A stretch of 64,000 nucleotides of DNA from Pelomonas candidula (lineage in GTDB: Bacteria > Pseudomonadota > Gammaproteobacteria > Burkholderiales > Burkholderiaceae_C), in assembly GCF_043555985.1 (NCBI RefSeq), contig NZ_JBIGIC010000008.1, positions 124,001 through 188,000 of the forward strand. The letters run 5' to 3'. Below the pieces are notes generated by a model. That model searched no databases, was not told the origin of the DNA, and saw nothing but the letters and a program-made list of their open reading frames with translations. The translations under genes were made by a program, and so were the position numbers. Of the stretch, positions 7,998-18,322 are shown in pieces (positions within the stretch are counted from its first letter, which is position 1; every line of letters starts with the position of its first letter).

Positions 7998-9227
7998 ATG
8001 AGCCAAGCACCGAAACGCACTCCCGCCATGGGTTTCATCATGGCCGCCGTGCTGATCGACATGATCTCCATCGGCCTGATGGTGCCGGTGCTGCCGCACA
8101 TCGTGGGCACCTTCACGCACGGCAACGACGAGCAGACCTCGGCCTACCTGATGGTGACGATGGCCTTCGGCATCGCCAACTTCTTCGGCTCGCCCGTGCT
8201 GGGCGCGTTGTCGGACCGCTTCGGCCGCCGGCCCGTGCTGCTGATTGGCTTCGCTGGCCTGGCGCTGAGCTTCTTCGTGACGGCGACGGCCACGGCGCTG
8301 TGGATGCTGGTCGTCGTGCGGCTGTTCTCCGGCGCAATGCAGGCCAACATCGCCATCGCCAATGCCTACGTGGCCGACATCTCGGCGCCCGAGGACAGGG
8401 CTCGTCGCTTCGGCCAGCTCGGCGCGATGTTCGGCATCGGCTTCATCCTCGGGCCGGTCATCGGAGGCTGGCTGGGCCACTACGACGTGCACTGGCCCTT
8501 CTTCGCGGCTGGCTCGATGGCGGTGCTGAACTGGTGCTACGGCTTCTTCGTGCTGCCGGAGTCGCTGCCGCGGGAGCGGCGCAGTCCCTTCGACTGGAAG
8601 AAGGCCAACCCGGTGAGCACGCTGCGCGGCCTGGCGGCTCTGCAAGGCGTCGGGCCGCTCGTGGCGGTCATCGCGTTGTCGTCGCTGGCCCAGTTCACGC
8701 TGCACAACACCTGGGTGCTTTACACCAAGTTCCGCTTCGGCTGGGGGCCGCTGGCCGTCAGCTGGTCGCTGCTCGCGGTGGGCATCGTATCCGTCATCAG
8801 CCAGGGCGTGCTGCTCAAGCCCCTGCTCAAGCGCTTCAGCCCGCAGCGGCTGGCGCTGGTCAGCATGACGTCCGCGTCGCTGGCCTACCTGGGCTTCGGC
8901 CTCGCCACCGAGGGCTGGATGATGTATGTCGTCATCGGGCTCAACCTGCTGGGCGGCGTCGGTGCCGCAGCCCTGCAGAGTTTCATCTCCAACGCCGCCG
9001 GCAGCGCCCATCAGGGGCGGGCCATGGGCGCCGTCTCGTCGCTCAACAGCCTGATGGCCGTCCTCGCGCCCCTGCTGGGCCTGACCTTGCTGGCCCAGGT
9101 GTCGCACCGCCCGGCCGGCGACCTGCTGATGGGGCTGCCCTTCTATACCTGCGCCGCGCTGCAAGCCGCAGCCTTGGCTGTCACCCTCCGATTCTTCCGT
9201 ACCCAGCCGGCGCCCCAGCCGGCCTGA
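7998..9227 (+). CDS. MFS transporter, TetA-like DHA1 family
   Basis: A 409-residue inner-membrane protein with about 12 hydrophobic segments. The loop 2-3 motif of the major facilitator superfamily is visible as GALSDRFGRRPVLL (near residue 72). The opening FIMAAVLIDMISIGLMVPVLP and the AYVADISAPEDRARRFG segment resemble Tet-type drug/H+ antiporters. The ATG at 7998 is chosen because it follows the hairpin and leads straight into the first membrane helix; an earlier frame start at 7944 would add an arginine-rich stretch crossing the hairpin. The substrate is unknown. Position between guaB and guaA, 10 bases before guaA, raises purine or purine-analogue export as an inference. Confidence 0.85.
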   Translation: MSQAPKRTPAMGFIMAAVLIDMISIGLMVPVLPHIVGTFTHGNDEQTSAYLMVTMAFGIANFFGSPVLGALSDRFGRRPVLLIGFAGLALSFFVTATATALWMLVVVRLFSGAMQANIAIANAYVADISAPEDRARRFGQLGAMFGIGFILGPVIGGWLGHYDVHWPFFAAGSMAVLNWCYGFFVLPESLPRERRSPFDWKKANPVSTLRGLAALQGVGPLVAVIALSSLAQFTLHNTWVLYTKFRFGWGPLAVSWSLLAVGIVSVISQGVLLKPLLKRFSPQRLALVSMTSASLAYLGFGLATEGWMMYVVIGLNLLGGVGAAALQSFISNAAGSAHQGRAMGAVSSLNSLMAVLAPLLGLTLLAQVSHRPAGDLLMGLPFYTCAALQAAALAVTLRFFRTQPAPQPA

Positions 9228-9237
9228 AAGACGCGCC

Positions 9238-10824
<1,587 letters not shown>

Positions 10825-10970
10825 TTCAAAGTTGCGCCAAGTCGTCCAAGGCGATCCGGCGATTTGAATGAACCCGATTTGAGTTCACGGGTCACGCCAG
10901 GCCTAGCGGCTCATGGGTATCCAGGAAATCCGGGACGATTCAGTGCAGCGACACGCGTCCGCGGCCGGGT

Positions 10971-12044
10971 TCAGGCCTTCTGCGCGAAGCTCCAGGCCAG
11001 CTCCGACAGCGGCCTGGCGCTCTTGGCAGTCTCGCGCGCCTGCGCGCTGGAGGCCGTGCCGTCCACGACTCGCTTGGCGATGCCCTGCACGATGGCCGCG
11101 ATGCGGAACATGTTGTAGGCCATGTAGAAGTTCCAGTCGGCCATGACGGCACCGGCGTCCGCTCGGCCGGTTCGTTCGCAGTAGCGCTGCACGTAGTCGC
11201 GCTCGGCAGGGATGCCCAGCTCTGCGAGGTTCACGCCGCCCAGGCCGCGAGCCGCGCCCGAGGTCTGGATGTGCCAGCTCATGCAGTGGTAGCTGAAGTC
11301 CGCCAGCGGATGGCCCAGCGTCGACAGCTCCCAGTCCAGCACGGCGATGATGCGCGGCTCGGTGGGGTGGAAGACGACGTTGTCCATGCGGTAGTCGCCG
11401 TGGACGATGCTGACCTCGCTCTCGTCGCGCGCCGATGCCGGGATGTGCGCCGGCAGCCAGGCCAGCAGCGCGTCCATCGCCGGGTTGGGTTCGGTGACCG
11501 AGGCCAGGTACTGCTTGCTCCAGCGGCCGATCTGGCGCTCGAAGTAGTTGCCCGGCTTGCCGTAGGTCTCCAGCCCGCGGGCCTTGAAGTCGACCTGATG
11601 CAGCGCCGCGATGACGTGGTTCATCTCGTCGTAGTGGGCGGCACGCCCGGCGTTGCTCATGCCTGGCAGGCTCTGGTCCCACAGCACGCGGCCGGGCATG
11701 AATTCCATGACGTAGAAGGCACGGCCGATGACCGATTCGTCGTCGCACAGCGCGCGCATCGCCGGCACTGGCACGTCGGTACCGGCCAGCGCGCCCATGA
11801 CCTGGAACTCGCGCTCGATGGCGTGTGCTGAAGGCAGCAGCTTGGCCACGGGTGCCGGCTTGCTGCGCATCACGTATTTCGCGGCCGGCGTCGTCAGCAG
11901 GTAGGTCGGGTTGGACTGGCCACCCTTGAACTGCTCGATGGACAGCGGCCCGGAAAAGCCGTCCACATGGGCGCTCAGCCAGGCTTCGAGGGCCGCCGTG
12001 TCCAGCGGCTGGGCAAGGGGACGGGTGCCGGTGAATGCTTCCAT
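10971..12044 (-). CDS. APH-like phosphotransferase (ACAD10/11 N-domain type)
   Basis: A 357-residue protein of the aminoglycoside phosphotransferase / choline kinase fold. It shows the catalytic SIVHGDYRMDNVVFHP loop (near residue 215) and the metal-binding AVLDWELSTLGHPLADFSY. The N-terminal FKGGQSNPTYLL nucleotide loop and EREFQVMGAL are typical of the bacterial phosphotransferase family related to the kinase domain of human ACAD10/11, which acts in acyl-CoA and 4-hydroxy acid breakdown. The exact substrate is unknown. The ATG at 12044 is chosen because the conserved region starts there; upstream codons in frame read through the intergenic region. It lies 62 bases downstream of the Crp/Fnr gene on the same strand. 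Confidence 0.8.
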   Translation of the reverse strand: MEAFTGTRPLAQPLDTAALEAWLSAHVDGFSGPLSIEQFKGGQSNPTYLLTTPAAKYVMRSKPAPVAKLLPSAHAIEREFQVMGALAGTDVPVPAMRALCDDESVIGRAFYVMEFMPGRVLWDQSLPGMSNAGRAAHYDEMNHVIAALHQVDFKARGLETYGKPGNYFERQIGRWSKQYLASVTEPNPAMDALLAWLPAHIPASARDESEVSIVHGDYRMDNVVFHPTEPRIIAVLDWELSTLGHPLADFSYHCMSWHIQTSGAARGLGGVNLAELGIPAERDYVQRYCERTGRADAGAVMADWNFYMAYNMFRIAAIVQGIAKRVVDGTASSAQARETAKSARPLSELAWSFAQKA

Positions 12045-12106
12045 GGAGATGGTTCTGCGAGAGGTGAACTTTCCATTCTGCGAGCAGCTCGCCGGCGGGG
12101 GTGTCG

Positions 12107-12811
12107 TCAGCGTGACGCGGCGGCCAGCAGCTTGTCGCGGCTCAGCACCACCAGGCGTGTCGGCTCCACGCGCACGGCGCCTTCGCGCTCGAAGGCCTTG
12201 AGCTCCTGGTTGACGCGCTGGCGTGACGCGCCCAGCAACTGGGCCAGGTCCTCCTGCGCGAGCTGCAGGCCGATGCGGATTTCGTCGCCCTCCTGCACGC
12301 CGTAGGAGCGTGCCAGCAGCAGCACCTGCTTGGCCAGCCGTGCGGCCAGCGGGCGCGTGTTGAGGTCCTCGATCATGTCGAACATCAGCCGCAGCCGGCG
12401 GCAGTTCAGCCGCAGCAGCGCGTCGTACAGCTCGGAGTGGGCCTGCAGCAAGGCGCGGAAGTCGGCCTTGCGCACGCACAGCAGCGTGGTCTCGCCGTGA
12501 GCATAGGCGTCGTGGGTGCGCGGCAGGCCGTCGAACAGCGCGATGTCGCCGAACCAGGTGCCGGGCTCGACATAGGTCAGCGAGATCTGCTTGCCGGCCA
12601 GCGACACCGAGCTCACGCGCACGGCACCCTTGGCGACGGCCGACCACTCCTCGGCCGGCTCACCGCGGTGCGACAGCATGGTCTCGTCGGCCAGCCGGCG
12701 CACGAAGGCGCGTTGCAGGATGTCGTTTCGCAGCGGCTCGGACAGCCTGGAGAACCAGGGACCCTGGTCGATCTGCTGGCGTTCTTCGGGGGTGAGGGCG
12801 AGTGCGTTCAT
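12107..12811 (-). CDS. Crp/Fnr-family transcriptional regulator
   Basis: A 234-residue regulator. The cyclic-nucleotide-binding (cupin) fold spans about residues 20-130 (EPGTWFGDIALFDGLPRTHDAYA is the PBC-like region), then a long dimer helix, and a C-terminal winged helix near residues 170-215 (LAQEDLAQLLGASRQRVNQE). There are no N-terminal cysteines, so it is not an oxygen-sensing FNR, and the arginine set for cAMP is incomplete; the signal is unknown. The ATG at 12811 is preferred over in-frame codons further up that would overlap the fimV promoter region. It probably forms a two-gene unit with the phosphotransferase. Confidence 0.85.
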   Translation of the reverse strand: MNALALTPEERQQIDQGPWFSRLSEPLRNDILQRAFVRRLADETMLSHRGEPAEEWSAVAKGAVRVSSVSLAGKQISLTYVEPGTWFGDIALFDGLPRTHDAYAHGETTLLCVRKADFRALLQAHSELYDALLRLNCRRLRLMFDMIEDLNTRPLAARLAKQVLLLARSYGVQEGDEIRIGLQLAQEDLAQLLGASRQRVNQELKAFEREGAVRVEPTRLVVLSRDKLLAAASR

Positions 12812-12912
12812 GTCGGGGGCATTGTGCCGCCCGTCAAGCGTTGCCCCCATGCTAGAGTGACCCGCGCAGTCTCCACCTCTCGTTCAACCGCATCGCTAGC
12901 CGCCCGCAGTCA

Positions 12913-14637
12913 ATGCCCCTCCCGGCCCTGCGCCCGACGTTGCTGGGTGCCCTCACACCCGCCTTGGCACTGCTGCTCGGCCTGTCGCCCACGGGCGTCG
13001 GGGCCATGGGGCTGGGCCGGCCCCAGATCCTCTCCGCGCTCGGCAAGCCGCTGGACGTCGTCGTCCCGCTGAATCTTGCAGATGGCGAGCAGCTGACCGA
13101 CAGCTGCGTCCGCGCCGAGGTCTCGGCCGGCGATGCGCGCGTGCCCGCCGGGCTGTTGCAGATGCACGTCGAAGGTGACCCGGGTTCGTTGCGTGTCCGC
13201 CTGCAAAGCCTGGCGCGCATCGACGAGCCGGCGTTGCGCATCACGTTGGCGCTGGGCTGCCCGCTGCGGCTGACGCGCGAGTTCAACGCCTTCATTGATC
13301 CTCCGGGCGGTGCCGCCGCGGTGACGGCTCCGCCACCCGTACTCCTGCCGGCTCCGCCACTACCGGTGGTGGACCCTAAGCCGCGTGCCGTGGCCGACGC
13401 CAGCCCCGTGCCGGCTCGGCCGCGTCCCCGCGCCAGGCCGAAGGCGACCGGACCCCGCCTGGTGCTGGAACGGCCGGAGATCCTCGTCAGCCAAGCGCCG
13501 CAGCGGCCGGCTCCCGGTAGCGCGCCCGCGCCGGAGGTGACACCGGAGCTCGAGGCCCAGATCACGCAGCTCGAACAGACGGTCGCCGAGTTGCGGGCCG
13601 AGCTGGAGGCGAGGCTGCAGGCGGAAGCTGCAGCGGCGTCTGCCGCATCGGCGCCCACCGCGCTGCCTGCGTCCGCGCCCATCGAGGCGTTTGCGCCTGC
13701 GCCGCCGCCGGCCCCTGTGATGCACGCCTCGCCCTACCGCGATCCCGTGACCTGGCTGCTGACGCTGGGCCTGAGCCTGCTGGCTGGCGCCATCGCGTTC
13801 TACGGCAGCCGCTGGCGCGACGACCGTGCTCGCCGCGAACTGGCCTACTGGCGCGCGCTGCACGCGGCCGAGGGTGCGGCCGCCCCCGTGCCGCTGCCGC
13901 CTCCTCCTTCGCCCGGCATGGCGCCACCCGTCATCGGCAACGCTGTCGTGCTGCCGGACGAAGGCCAGCACCAGGCCACTCGCCCTCAGCCGCGGCCCAT
14001 GCCGTGGCCGCCTGCGCCAATCGCTCCCGAGTCGTTTGGGCTTTCCACGCAACCGGGGCTGCCCATGTCCATGCAGGCGACACAGCCCTTGCCCGTGCAG
14101 GCCACCGCGGCGCCCGCGCTGCCCGACGGGCCGACCGTCGCCGACGAGTTGCTGGACCTGCAGCAACAGGTCGATTTCCTGCAGTTGCTCGGCCAACACG
14201 AGGCCGCGGCCGACCTGCTGGCGGCCCGGCTGGCGCGTGGCAACGTCGGTGCGATGCCCTATCTGCTGTTGATGGAACTCTGCCAGCAGCGCGGCGAGCC
14301 CGAGGTGTTCGCGGAGCTGGCGCGGCAGTTCGAGCAGCGTTTCCGTGTGCAGGCGCCGGCTTGGTCGCAGAGCCTGTCGCGTGGCCGCACGCTGGATGCC
14401 AGTGCCAGTGTCATCGCTCACCTGCAGGTCGTCTGGGCCGACGCGGGTTCGGCGATGCAGATGCTGCAGGAGCTGCTGTCCCGCGGGGCCGGTCCCGGCG
14501 CGCCTCACTTCGACCTGCCGGCCTACCGTGACCTGCTGATGCTGTACGGCGTGGCGCGCGACCTCTTCGAGGCGGGGCTGCGCAGCGACGACGTGGACCT
14601 GATGCTGCCGCTGGACTCGCAGTTCGGCCAGACCTGA
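12913..14637 (+). CDS. FimV-like type IV pilus / polarity protein
   Basis: A 574-residue envelope protein. After a signal peptide (about residues 1-32), the mature N-terminus GLGRPQILSALGKPLDVVVPL matches the FimV N-terminal domain. A Pro/Ala-rich linker and a coiled coil (about residues 213-245, LEAQITQLEQTVAELRAEL) follow. One transmembrane helix lies near residues 277-297, and a cytoplasmic part has helical repeat character (LDLQQQVDFLQLLGQHEAAADLL). FimV anchors polar organisation and type IV pilus assembly in relatives. It is shorter than Pseudomonas FimV and no LysM motif was recognised. It is divergent from the Crp/Fnr gene. Confidence 0.72.
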   Translation: MPLPALRPTLLGALTPALALLLGLSPTGVGAMGLGRPQILSALGKPLDVVVPLNLADGEQLTDSCVRAEVSAGDARVPAGLLQMHVEGDPGSLRVRLQSLARIDEPALRITLALGCPLRLTREFNAFIDPPGGAAAVTAPPPVLLPAPPLPVVDPKPRAVADASPVPARPRPRARPKATGPRLVLERPEILVSQAPQRPAPGSAPAPEVTPELEAQITQLEQTVAELRAELEARLQAEAAAASAASAPTALPASAPIEAFAPAPPPAPVMHASPYRDPVTWLLTLGLSLLAGAIAFYGSRWRDDRARRELAYWRALHAAEGAAAPVPLPPPPSPGMAPPVIGNAVVLPDEGQHQATRPQPRPMPWPPAPIAPESFGLSTQPGLPMSMQATQPLPVQATAAPALPDGPTVADELLDLQQQVDFLQLLGQHEAAADLLAARLARGNVGAMPYLLLMELCQQRGEPEVFAELARQFEQRFRVQAPAWSQSLSRGRTLDASASVIAHLQVVWADAGSAMQMLQELLSRGAGPGAPHFDLPAYRDLLMLYGVARDLFEAGLRSDDVDLMLPLDSQFGQT

Positions 14638-14684
14638 GGTCCCTCGTCCAGGCGGGCCGGCGCTCGCCCCGCAGCTTTCAAGAG

Positions 14685-15629
14685 CTACAGGTCGAAGTCG
14701 TCGGCCTCGCCGGTCATCGCCTTCTCGATCAGCTTGCGCGAGAGGCGGTCCGACAGCAGCTCGGAGAAGCTGTAGACATAGTTGCGCAGATAGGCGCCGC
14801 GCTTGAAGGCGATGCGTGTCACGTTGCTGCCCAGCAGCGGGCCCAGCGGGCGGGCAACAAGGTCGCTGTTGGGCGGCTCCTCGCGCATGGCCATCTCGGC
14901 GACGATGCCCACGCCCATGCCCAGGCGCACATAGGTCTTGATGACGTCCGAGTCGATGGCCTCCAGCACGATGTTGGGCGTGAGGTGGCGTGCGGCGAAG
15001 GCCTTGTCGATGCGGGTTCGGCCTGTGAAGCTGGGGTGGTAGGACACCAGCGGCTCGGCTGCGAGCTGCTCCAGGCTGATGCGCTCGGCCGAGGCCAGCG
15101 GGTGCTCGCGCGGCACCACCATCACGTGCTGCCACTCGTAGCAGGGCAGCGTGACGAGCTCGGGATACTGTGCCAGCGACTCGGTTGCGAGGCCGAGGTC
15201 GGCGGTCTCGTCGATGAGCATGCGGGCGACCTGATCGGGGCTGCCCTGATGCAGGCTGATGCGCAGCTGCGGCAGGTTCTTGCGCAGCTGGGCCACCGGC
15301 GCGGGCAGTACGTAGCGGGCCTGCGTGTGGGTGGTCGCGATCGAGAAGGTGCCGCTGTCCTGGCGCGAATACTCCTCGCCGATGCGCTTCAGGTTGGCCA
15401 CCTCGCGCAGGATGATCTCGATGCAGGCCAGCACCTGCTGGCCCGGCTCGGTGATGCGGCGCAGCCGCTTGCCGTGACGCGAGAAGATGTCGACGCCCAG
15501 CTCCTCCTCCAGCTCCAGGATGGCCTTGGATACGCCGGGCTGCGACGTGAAGAGCGCCTTGGCCGTCTCGGTGAGGTTGAGGTTGCGGCGGGCGGCTTCC
15601 TGGACGAAGCGGAATTGATGCAGGTTCAT
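14685..15629 (-). CDS. cysB: LysR-type regulator CysB
   Basis: A 314-residue LysR-family activator of sulfate assimilation. The N-terminal HTH (NLHQFRFVQEAARRNLNLTE ... SQPGVSKAILELEEELGV) matches CysB/Cbl. The effector domain starts near residue 90, with TTHTQARYVLP at the N-acetylserine/sulfate-binding region. It is full length. The start ATG overlaps the stop of the sirohydrochlorin chelatase gene (ATGA), so the regulator is the last gene of the lptF-lptG-cbiX-cysB run. Confidence 0.9.
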   Translation of the reverse strand: MNLHQFRFVQEAARRNLNLTETAKALFTSQPGVSKAILELEEELGVDIFSRHGKRLRRITEPGQQVLACIEIILREVANLKRIGEEYSRQDSGTFSIATTHTQARYVLPAPVAQLRKNLPQLRISLHQGSPDQVARMLIDETADLGLATESLAQYPELVTLPCYEWQHVMVVPREHPLASAERISLEQLAAEPLVSYHPSFTGRTRIDKAFAARHLTPNIVLEAIDSDVIKTYVRLGMGVGIVAEMAMREEPPNSDLVARPLGPLLGSNVTRIAFKRGAYLRNYVYSFSELLSDRLSRKLIEKAMTGEADDFDL

Positions 15630-15994
15630 TCGAGAGGAGCCAGGCAGGCGAGGGCGATGGCTTGCAGCACGGCGTCCTGGTCACCCAGCGGCGCATGCAA
15701 CTGCCACTCGATGGCGTCGCCATGCTGCTCGCGCAGGCGGTCCAGCAGCAGCGGCACGTCGCGCCGCACGTGGCCGCCGGTGCCAAGGAACAGCGGCATC
15801 ACGTGCACGCGCGTGCAGCCTGCGGCGGCCAGTTGCTGCGCGGCCTCGTCCATGCCAGGCGACATGAATTCGAGATACGCCATCGCCAGCGGCGTGCCTG
15901 GCCGCGCAGCGCGCAGGCGCTCGGTGATGATCTCGAATGGCCGCGCCCACGCAGGGTCGCGAGCGCCGTGGGCGAAGAGCAGCAGGCCGTCCAT
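15626..15994 (-). CDS. cbiX: Sirohydrochlorin chelatase (CbiX/SirB family)
   Basis: A 122-residue single-domain chelatase that would insert Fe2+ (or Co2+) into sirohydrochlorin. The metal-binding histidine is in LLLFAHGARDPAWARP (residue 9), the second site in HVMPLFLGTGGHVRRDVP (near residue 75), and the acidic helix region EFMSPGMDEA lies between. Short CbiX-S forms have this length. The start overlaps the lptG stop by one base (TGATG) and its stop overlaps cysB (ATGA). Next to CysB, the sensible product is siroheme for sulfite reductase. Confidence 0.87.
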   Translation of the reverse strand: MDGLLLFAHGARDPAWARPFEIITERLRAARPGTPLAMAYLEFMSPGMDEAAQQLAAAGCTRVHVMPLFLGTGGHVRRDVPLLLDRLREQHGDAIEWQLHAPLGDQDAVLQAIALACLAPLE

Positions 15995-17121
15995 CAGCGG
16001 TACCTCACGAGCCATGTGAACGCGGCCATCGACAGACCCAGGTAGAGCAGGCTGGGTGTTGCGGCCACGACCCAGGGCGTCCAGTTCTTCAGCAGGCCCA
16101 GGTGGCCCGCCACGTTGCTCAGCACGACGAAGCTGATGCCCAGCATGATGCCGCCGAAGACCTTGATGCTGATGCCACCCGAGCGCCCGTGCAGGTAGGC
16201 GAAGGGCAGCGCCAGCGCCACCATGACGAAGCAGGCGAAGGGGTAGAGCGCCTTGCGCCAGAACTGGATGTTGTGGGCCTGCGCCGACTGCTCCTGCGCC
16301 GACAGGTGGGCGGTGTAGCGGTACAGCTCCAGCGTCGACATCGACATCGCCGGCAGCACGGCCGCGGCGATGACGCCGGCGTGCAGCGAGCTCTGCCAGT
16401 CCAGCTTGTCCAGCTGCTGTTCGCTGACGACGACCTCGCCGACGGAGCCGCTGGCCGTCGGCGTGCCCGGGTTCCAGACGGTGCGCTTGACCTTCTGCAG
16501 GTGCCACAGCCCCTGGCCGTCCACGTCGCCCCTGCCTGCCTCGGTGCGCGACAGCAGCCGGCCCTCGGCGTCGAACTCGTAGATGCGCACGTCCTCCAGC
16601 TCGCCGCCGCTGCCGACGCGGCCGACCTTGACCGAGTAACTGCGCTCCTGGCCGTCGACCTTGGCGTGGTCCTTGAGCCAGGCGCCCCGCTCCGGCGCGT
16701 TGGTGTCACTGCTGACGCTGACGCGGAAGTCGTCGCTGCGGCGTTCGAACTCAGGCGCCACATAGTCGCCGACGACAAAGGTCAGCACCGCGAACACGGT
16801 GGCCAGGCGTGCCAGCAGCCCCAGCGCCCGTGCCGGCCCGAGGCCACCAGTGCGCAGGATGGTGAACTCGCTGCTCTGCGCCAGGCGGGCCAGCGAGATG
16901 ATGGCGCCGATCAGCACGGCGATGGGGAACAGCGTGTAGAAGTTGCTGGGAATGTCCATCGTGGCCAGCAAGGCGGCCTTGCCGGCGCCGGCGCCGACGC
17001 GCGACATGCGGTCGATCTCGTCGACGAAGTCGTTGAAGAACATCAGCGACAGAAAGCCCAGCAGCACGAGCAGGACCGAGCCGGCGATGTCCTTGTAGAG
17101 CAGGCGGCGGACCGTTCTCAT
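15994..17121 (-). CDS. lptG: LPS export permease LptG
   Basis: A 375-residue inner-membrane subunit of the LptB2FGC ABC exporter that extracts lipopolysaccharide. It has N-terminal helices (DIAGSVLLVLLGFLSLMFF), the LIGAIISLARLAQSSEFTIL region with the coupling-helix glutamate, a periplasmic beta-jellyroll domain (about residues 125-265), and three C-terminal helices. Length fits the family. It is 40 bases downstream of lptF. Confidence 0.92.
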   Translation of the reverse strand: MRTVRRLLYKDIAGSVLLVLLGFLSLMFFNDFVDEIDRMSRVGAGAGKAALLATMDIPSNFYTLFPIAVLIGAIISLARLAQSSEFTILRTGGLGPARALGLLARLATVFAVLTFVVGDYVAPEFERRSDDFRVSVSSDTNAPERGAWLKDHAKVDGQERSYSVKVGRVGSGGELEDVRIYEFDAEGRLLSRTEAGRGDVDGQGLWHLQKVKRTVWNPGTPTASGSVGEVVVSEQQLDKLDWQSSLHAGVIAAAVLPAMSMSTLELYRYTAHLSAQEQSAQAHNIQFWRKALYPFACFVMVALALPFAYLHGRSGGISIKVFGGIMLGISFVVLSNVAGHLGLLKNWTPWVVAATPSLLYLGLSMAAFTWLVRYR

Positions 17122-17161
17122 GGGCGAGCCCCAGCCGCGGGGCTCGGTGCGATTGCGCCCC

Positions 17162-18292
17162 TCATGCCGAAGCCTCCTTCGTCGTGCGTCGGCGCAGGCA
17201 GAAGCGGTTGCTGTTGTCGCGCAGCCAGATGATGGCCAGCGCCAGGAAGAGGGCGCTGCCGTGCACGACGATCAGCGCCCGCGGCAGCGAGGTGCGACCG
17301 TTGTTGACCCAGGATTGCGACACGTTGATGAGGTTGAAGTAGATGACGAAGGTCAGCAGCGCGAACAGCAGGTTCCAGTTGTTGACGCGGCGAGGGTTGG
17401 AGGCGGCAAGGCCGACGCCCAGCAGGGCCATGTTGATGCCGCCCAGAATCATGCCGAAGCGCCAGGCCAGCTCACCCTGGCTCTTGCGCCAGGCTGTCTG
17501 CTCGGCCTGGGTGCCGCCTGCCGGCGTGCGCAGCAGGTCCAGTGTCGCCATCGCCTTGGGGGGCAACTGGCTGGCATTGGCCAGCACCTGCGTGTCGGTC
17601 ATGACCTTGTACTGCTCGAACCGGGCCACGCTTTTCTCGCCGGTCTTCAGCCGGGTCTCGTTGCGCTGGCCGTGGTCCAGCAGCAGGTAGCGGTCGTCGC
17701 CTTCCATCTCCAGCCGGCCGCGCGAGGCCGTTGTCACCGACTCGCGGTCGTGCTGGTTGGACAGGATGAAGACGTTGCGGCCGGTGGCCGCGTTGTCGCC
17801 GTCGCGCTCGATGAAGAACACGCGGCTGCCGTCGCGCGAGGTCTGGAACTGGCCCGGTGCGACGCGCGACAGGTCGCCGCGCTTCTGGTAGCGGTCGCGC
17901 AGTTCGGCGCTGTTCTGGTTGCCCCAGGGCCAGACGACCAGTTCCAGCACCACGATGGCCAGCAGCACGGGCCAGGCCATGCGCAGCACGGGCCGCACGA
18001 AGGTCGACAGCGGGATGCCGCTGGCGAACCAGATCGTCATCTCGGACTCGCGGTAAAAGCGCCCGAGCGTCATGACGACGGACAGGAACAGCGACAGCGT
18101 GAGCATGATCGCGAGATAGGAGATCGTCGTGTAGCCCATCAGCAGCACGACGTCCTGTGGCGCGATCGCGCCGCCGGCGGCCTGGCCCAGCATCTTGATC
18201 AGTGTCAGCGTCAGCACGATGGTCAGGATGACCACCAGCGTGGCCCCGAAGCTCTTCGCCAGTTCTGACCGCGTGGATGAATCGAATAACAT
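17162..18292 (-). CDS. lptF: LPS export permease LptF
   Basis: A 376-residue partner of LptG with the same architecture: N-terminal membrane helices, FYRESEMTIWFASGIP coupling region (near residue 82), periplasmic jellyroll, and C-terminal helices (ILGGINMALLGVGLAAS). The start MLFDSSTRSELAKSFGATL at 18292 matches the usual family N-terminus; a GTG three codons upstream (18301) is possible. It is divergent from pepA with only about 30 bases between the starts. Divergent pepA/lptF is known in E. coli, but there the space is much larger. Confidence 0.9.
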   Translation of the reverse strand: MLFDSSTRSELAKSFGATLVVILTIVLTLTLIKMLGQAAGGAIAPQDVVLLMGYTTISYLAIMLTLSLFLSVVMTLGRFYRESEMTIWFASGIPLSTFVRPVLRMAWPVLLAIVVLELVVWPWGNQNSAELRDRYQKRGDLSRVAPGQFQTSRDGSRVFFIERDGDNAATGRNVFILSNQHDRESVTTASRGRLEMEGDDRYLLLDHGQRNETRLKTGEKSVARFEQYKVMTDTQVLANASQLPPKAMATLDLLRTPAGGTQAEQTAWRKSQGELAWRFGMILGGINMALLGVGLAASNPRRVNNWNLLFALLTFVIYFNLINVSQSWVNNGRTSLPRALIVVHGSALFLALAIIWLRDNSNRFCLRRRTTKEASA

Positions 18293-18322
18293 CAAACGCA
18301 CTTTTTTCTACTTATGGTCATT

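Noticed and set aside
12107..12811. Crp/Fnr protein as the oxygen sensor acting on the nirK box
   Set aside because: It lacks the N-terminal cysteine cluster of FNR and its recognition helix (SRQRVNQE) differs from the E..SR pattern expected to read TTGAT.
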